NCBI RefSeq assembly: GCF_963678635.1
Contig: NC_087064.1
Location: forward strand, 51,294,684 to 51,354,683
DNA length: 60,000 nt
Direction of reading: 5' to 3'
Source: Symsagittifera roscoffensis
Taxonomy: Eukaryota > Xenacoelomorpha > Acoela > Convolutidae
Shown in pieces: positions 57,257 to 60,000 of this stretch. The notes beneath the pieces were generated by a model, which searched no databases, was not told the DNA's origin, and saw nothing but the letters and a program-made list of their open reading frames with translations. The translations under genes were made by a program, and so were the position numbers. Each line of letters begins with the position of its first letter. Positions within the stretch are counted from its first letter, which is position 1.

Positions 57257-59318
57257 CTAAAAATGTAAATCTGGTTCTCGATTTGAGGATGGATGAGATG
57301 CTCTCTTTTTTATAGCTGTTTTCCTTAATTGAGGTGTTAAGGTCATCATTAAAATTTTTGTCATTTTTATGTTTTTGTAATCATGTGTATTGAGTGAATA
57401 TGCTTTTCGAACTAGTGTTTCGATTCGAACTGCTAATTGTTTAATTGTTTCATTTAGTAATCTGCGAATTTCGTTGCATAAAACTCTTTGATGTTGTTTG
57501 TTTCTTTCAGAATCAAACATTTTTGAAAATTCTTGTGTGAATCTTTTCCAATCTGATTTTATGTCTATAGGTAGTACTGAAAACAATTTTTGAGCTGCGC
57601 CATCTAAGTTTGTTTGTATCAATGCTGTGATCTATGTATTCAATTTTGATGTAGTGGCGTATTAATTGGTTCAGGTCCTATATTTAAAATTAAATTTGCT
57701 GTTACTGCATTTAAATGATCTTCTACAGAATATTCAGGGTCTGTTCCTGTGAATACCATTAATGGTTTATTGGATGTTATTGACGATCCTCCCATTAAAT
57801 ATGGACTCCTCGTCATTTGGAGTGACTCTGCGGCGTTTCGTATTTGCGAGAAATTTGTAAGTTGATTTTGTGTTATTTCATGTTGCTGTAGGTAATATGG
57901 TAGCGGTATTTCATTTTGCATTTGAGTTGGTTGGTAAGAATGCATAGTCATTGGGTTTTGTGATTGTATAGGTTGAAAAGATTGTGCGTTAGTTGGGTTT
58001 TGTTAATGCATTGGTTAATGATTCTGCATATCTGCTGGGTTTTGTGGGTAAATCCTCATATTATGGGATGGTTGAGATTTTCGCGGTCTTTGCGTGCGAT
58101 ATTCTTGTGTATATGGTGCAAAAATGTCTGGTTGATGATAATCATCATCATCAGATGATAAGTAATTTGTGTAATAATGTGTTTGTTGTTTATTCCTATT
58201 TTGTTGAAAAATGGGTATTTTTCACTATGATCCTGTGGAGGGTGTGAATTTTCTTGGAAATTTACCGAACTGGATGATGTATTTGAAGATTCCAATAGTG
58301 AGAACATACGTGGTTTATGTTTTGCATATTTTTTTGGGGGGGTTGATTTGTTTTTGGCTGATGTACATAATTATAGTTGTGTTCTGCAAAAGTGTTTCTT
58401 GTGAACGTTTTTCGTGTTTTTGACGGTTTTGTCATTGGTCTATATGTCTGATAGTCCATTTGTGAATATGTTGGAGCAACCGAAGATTTTACGGTCGATT
58501 GTAAGGTTACTCGTGGTAGTGTTGTATTTGTGTTTTTCGGTGTTGTGAGGTTTGGACGTGTTGGTGAGATACTTTGTTGTGTAGTTGTTACTGTTGTTTG
58601 AACTATTTCTTCATTTATGAAGTGTGATGGTGTTTGAAAATCTTGTTGTGTAAGATTTCTAGTTCCATTGAGATTTTTTTATGTATAACTGTTGAATTTA
58701 AGCTGTTATTTCGTGTATCAGGTAAAAATGTATTATAATTTAAAGGTGTTGCATCAATTGTTAGTGGTGTTACTTTTACATAATTTTTGTGAAAAGATAT
58801 TGTACTTATTGCTTGACTTGAGATATCTGCTGGAAAGTTTAAAAATGTTGGATGAGACCATTCAGGGTCCCAAACGTAATCTGATTGTTCTGCAATGACA
58901 GTGTCGTCATTGTTACTTTGGGGTCTAAAGGTTTTTCTTGCTTGTTCAATTAAATAATCAATTGCAAACCATGCTAGTATTTTTTGTAAATCATGTTTAG
59001 TGTTTTGTGAGTCATCATTTTTGGTAAAATTTTACGTATTGCGTTTAAAAATGTTGAAAATGCGACGATTTTATTTCTTACTTTTGTATGTTTGGATGTT
59101 TGGACTGGTGATCTGCTTTGAGCTTCTGTTTTTTCTAATATAGATATATAACTATACATTATTGCAAAAACTTCGTTGGTGAGTATTGAGTTTGCTCTCT
59201 GTGAGTATTGAATTGTATGCTTTTGATATATTCTGTGAATACTTTTGAAAATTCTAAATCAAAATCGTCCGTTTGGATAACATATTTGCCATGAAGTGTT
59301 CTTGGTGCAGTTATATTT
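57257..59318 (-). pseudogene. Gag capsid region, fragmented
   Basis: The piece 57257-57622 (with AAQKLFSVLP, WKRFTQEFSKMF, TIKQLAVRIETLVRKAY) has the helical pattern of Ty3-type capsids. 57640-57951 and pieces up to about 59318 continue upstream in changing frames; the upstream pieces are Thr/Pro/Gln/Asn-rich, as in Gag N-termini. Frame changes occur near 57640 and 57960, among others. Assembly of the particle is the family role. Confidence 0.6.
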
Positions 59319-59750
59319 TTCCGATTCAGAAACAACTTCAAACTCATCAAAAAGAGGAAAAAGAAGAATAAAAAAGATATATAAACACAAACCAGTACAT
59401 TTATACAATTGGAATCAACCAATTAGACATGTTGATAATTATATATTAACAGCCATCAAACAAAAAAATGAGCAACACTCAAAATGACGAAAGTCCAAAC
59501 GGAGAAGCAGTTTTTCCCTTTGTTATAAATTCACTCTGTGATAGAGGACAAACAGGATTTTGCAAAAATTTACTCGTAAATTTGTTTGAACCAGGAATCA
59601 GTCCATGTAAATCAGAATTCCCAGATATAAAAATCAAAAGACAAAGTATAGAACATTATTTGAAAGACATATGTAGCCTAACACAACAATACGGAATCTA
59701 CACCATAAAAATCAGTAGATCATGGATTGGGCAATTTTTATCTACTGATT
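59319..59750 (+). other. Inverted segment within the LTR element
   Basis: Base composition flips strand here: the plus strand becomes A/C-rich, then reverts at about 59740. An 11-bp inverted repeat AATCAGTAGAT (59710-59720) and ATCTACTGATT (59740-59750) sits at the right junction. Frames 59296-59487 and 59468 onward on the plus strand are probably element coding sequence turned around. Confidence 0.5.
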
Positions 59751-60000
59751 CTTTTAATTTGTATAGTGCATCTAGACTACTGACTTCTGATTCGGAGAAT
59801 GCATTTCTATTTTTTGAAAATCTTTTTCGTGTTATCTGTCTTTGTTTACTTATAATTTTTCTTTTTATTGTTTTTCGTTTTGTTCGAATATATCCAACTG
59901 TTTGTGTATGCGGGGTTATTACAAGATCGTATTTTTGGTTGTCTATTTCACAATTGTGTAGTACGATTGTTTGTTTATTTCGTAAATTTTTCAATGACGT

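Larger units (their letters stand above)
44529..60000 (-). mobile_element. Ty3/gypsy-like LTR retroelement, decayed, with envelope-like module
   Basis: Read on the minus strand the order is gag, CCHC knuckle, protease, RT and RNase H, integrase with GPY/F module, envelope-like region, further ORFs, and 3' non-coding sequence. The protease-RT-RNase H-integrase order places it with Ty3/gypsy elements rather than copia. The coding strand is strongly A/C-rich throughout. The inner boundary is at 44528/44529, where an older repeat is interrupted and the element begins TG, the expected end of an LTR. The 5' LTR was not found and may lie beyond 60000. The element carries many stops, frameshifts, an RT deletion and a duplication, so this copy is not functional. 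Larvacean Tor elements, which carry env, are a plausible relative, from memory only. Confidence 0.85.

Noticed and set aside
59468-60000. Plus-strand gene running off the window end (177 or more codons)
   Set aside because: Codon composition flips midway at the inverted repeat near 59740, where a basic minus-strand frame starts. The open frame is a mosaic of an inverted piece and antisense sequence.

Overview
The window is animal nuclear DNA: AT-rich, with two multi-exon genes joined by GT-AG (rarely GC-AG) introns and a dense load of short interspersed repeats. The genes are those of a ciliated or nervous-system-bearing metazoan: a class C GPCR of the GABA-B1 type and a kinesin related to the KIF6/KIF9 group. 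A Ty3/gypsy-like element with an envelope-like module and very many short non-autonomous elements would fit a large-genome larvacean (appendicularian tunicate). That assignment is an inference from memory of such genomes and is not proven by the sequence.

Layout. 1-2 kb: a broken, unidentified coding block. 3.1-4.1 kb: a minisatellite with a 69-bp period. 4.1-7.1 kb: no gene, but a degenerate inverted pair of about 100-bp repeats. 7.09-13.04 kb, minus strand: a kinesin gene (nine exons found, 5' end missing). 13.1-18.9 kb: repeats only. 18.94-31.40 kb, plus strand: a complete GABBR1 orthologue in 17 exons (about 953 residues) including an 18-nt microexon in an enlarged intracellular loop 2. 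31.6-39.7 kb: repeats, including a three-copy head-to-tail array of one element and a hAT-like MITE with its target duplication. 39.78-40.71 kb, plus: an intronless 307-residue transporter of the EamA/SLC35 type. 43.45-43.66 kb, plus: a possible two-exon gene for a 44-residue protein. 44.53 kb to the window end, minus: a decayed LTR retroelement with gag, CCHC knuckle, protease, RT/RNase H (present twice through a 1.9-kb tandem duplication), integrase with GPY/F module, an envelope-like region and unidentified downstream ORFs.

The most interesting structural result is that two repeat families that otherwise look different (called A and C here) share one terminal design. Each has a 5' end GTTCCGAC, an inverted copy GTCGGAAC near the 3' end, the motif TCGGAACATTC, then a short hairpin, then CTTG followed by TT. 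This is the layout described for non-autonomous Helentron (Helitron2) elements, and family A occurs as an exact head-to-tail array, as rolling-circle transposition would give. These elements account for much of the intron and intergenic length. A second recurrent signal is snap-back inverted sequence: a perfect 82-bp palindrome, a templated inverted insertion inside one RT copy, a hairpin in GABBR1 intron 1 and a small inversion in the retroelement. These could be real template switching or assembly artefacts.

The host genes are unrelated in function: GABBR1 is a neuronal metabotropic receptor subunit, the kinesin a microtubule motor and the EamA protein a membrane transporter. GABBR1 and the kinesin are transcribed away from each other, with about 6 kb of repeats between them.
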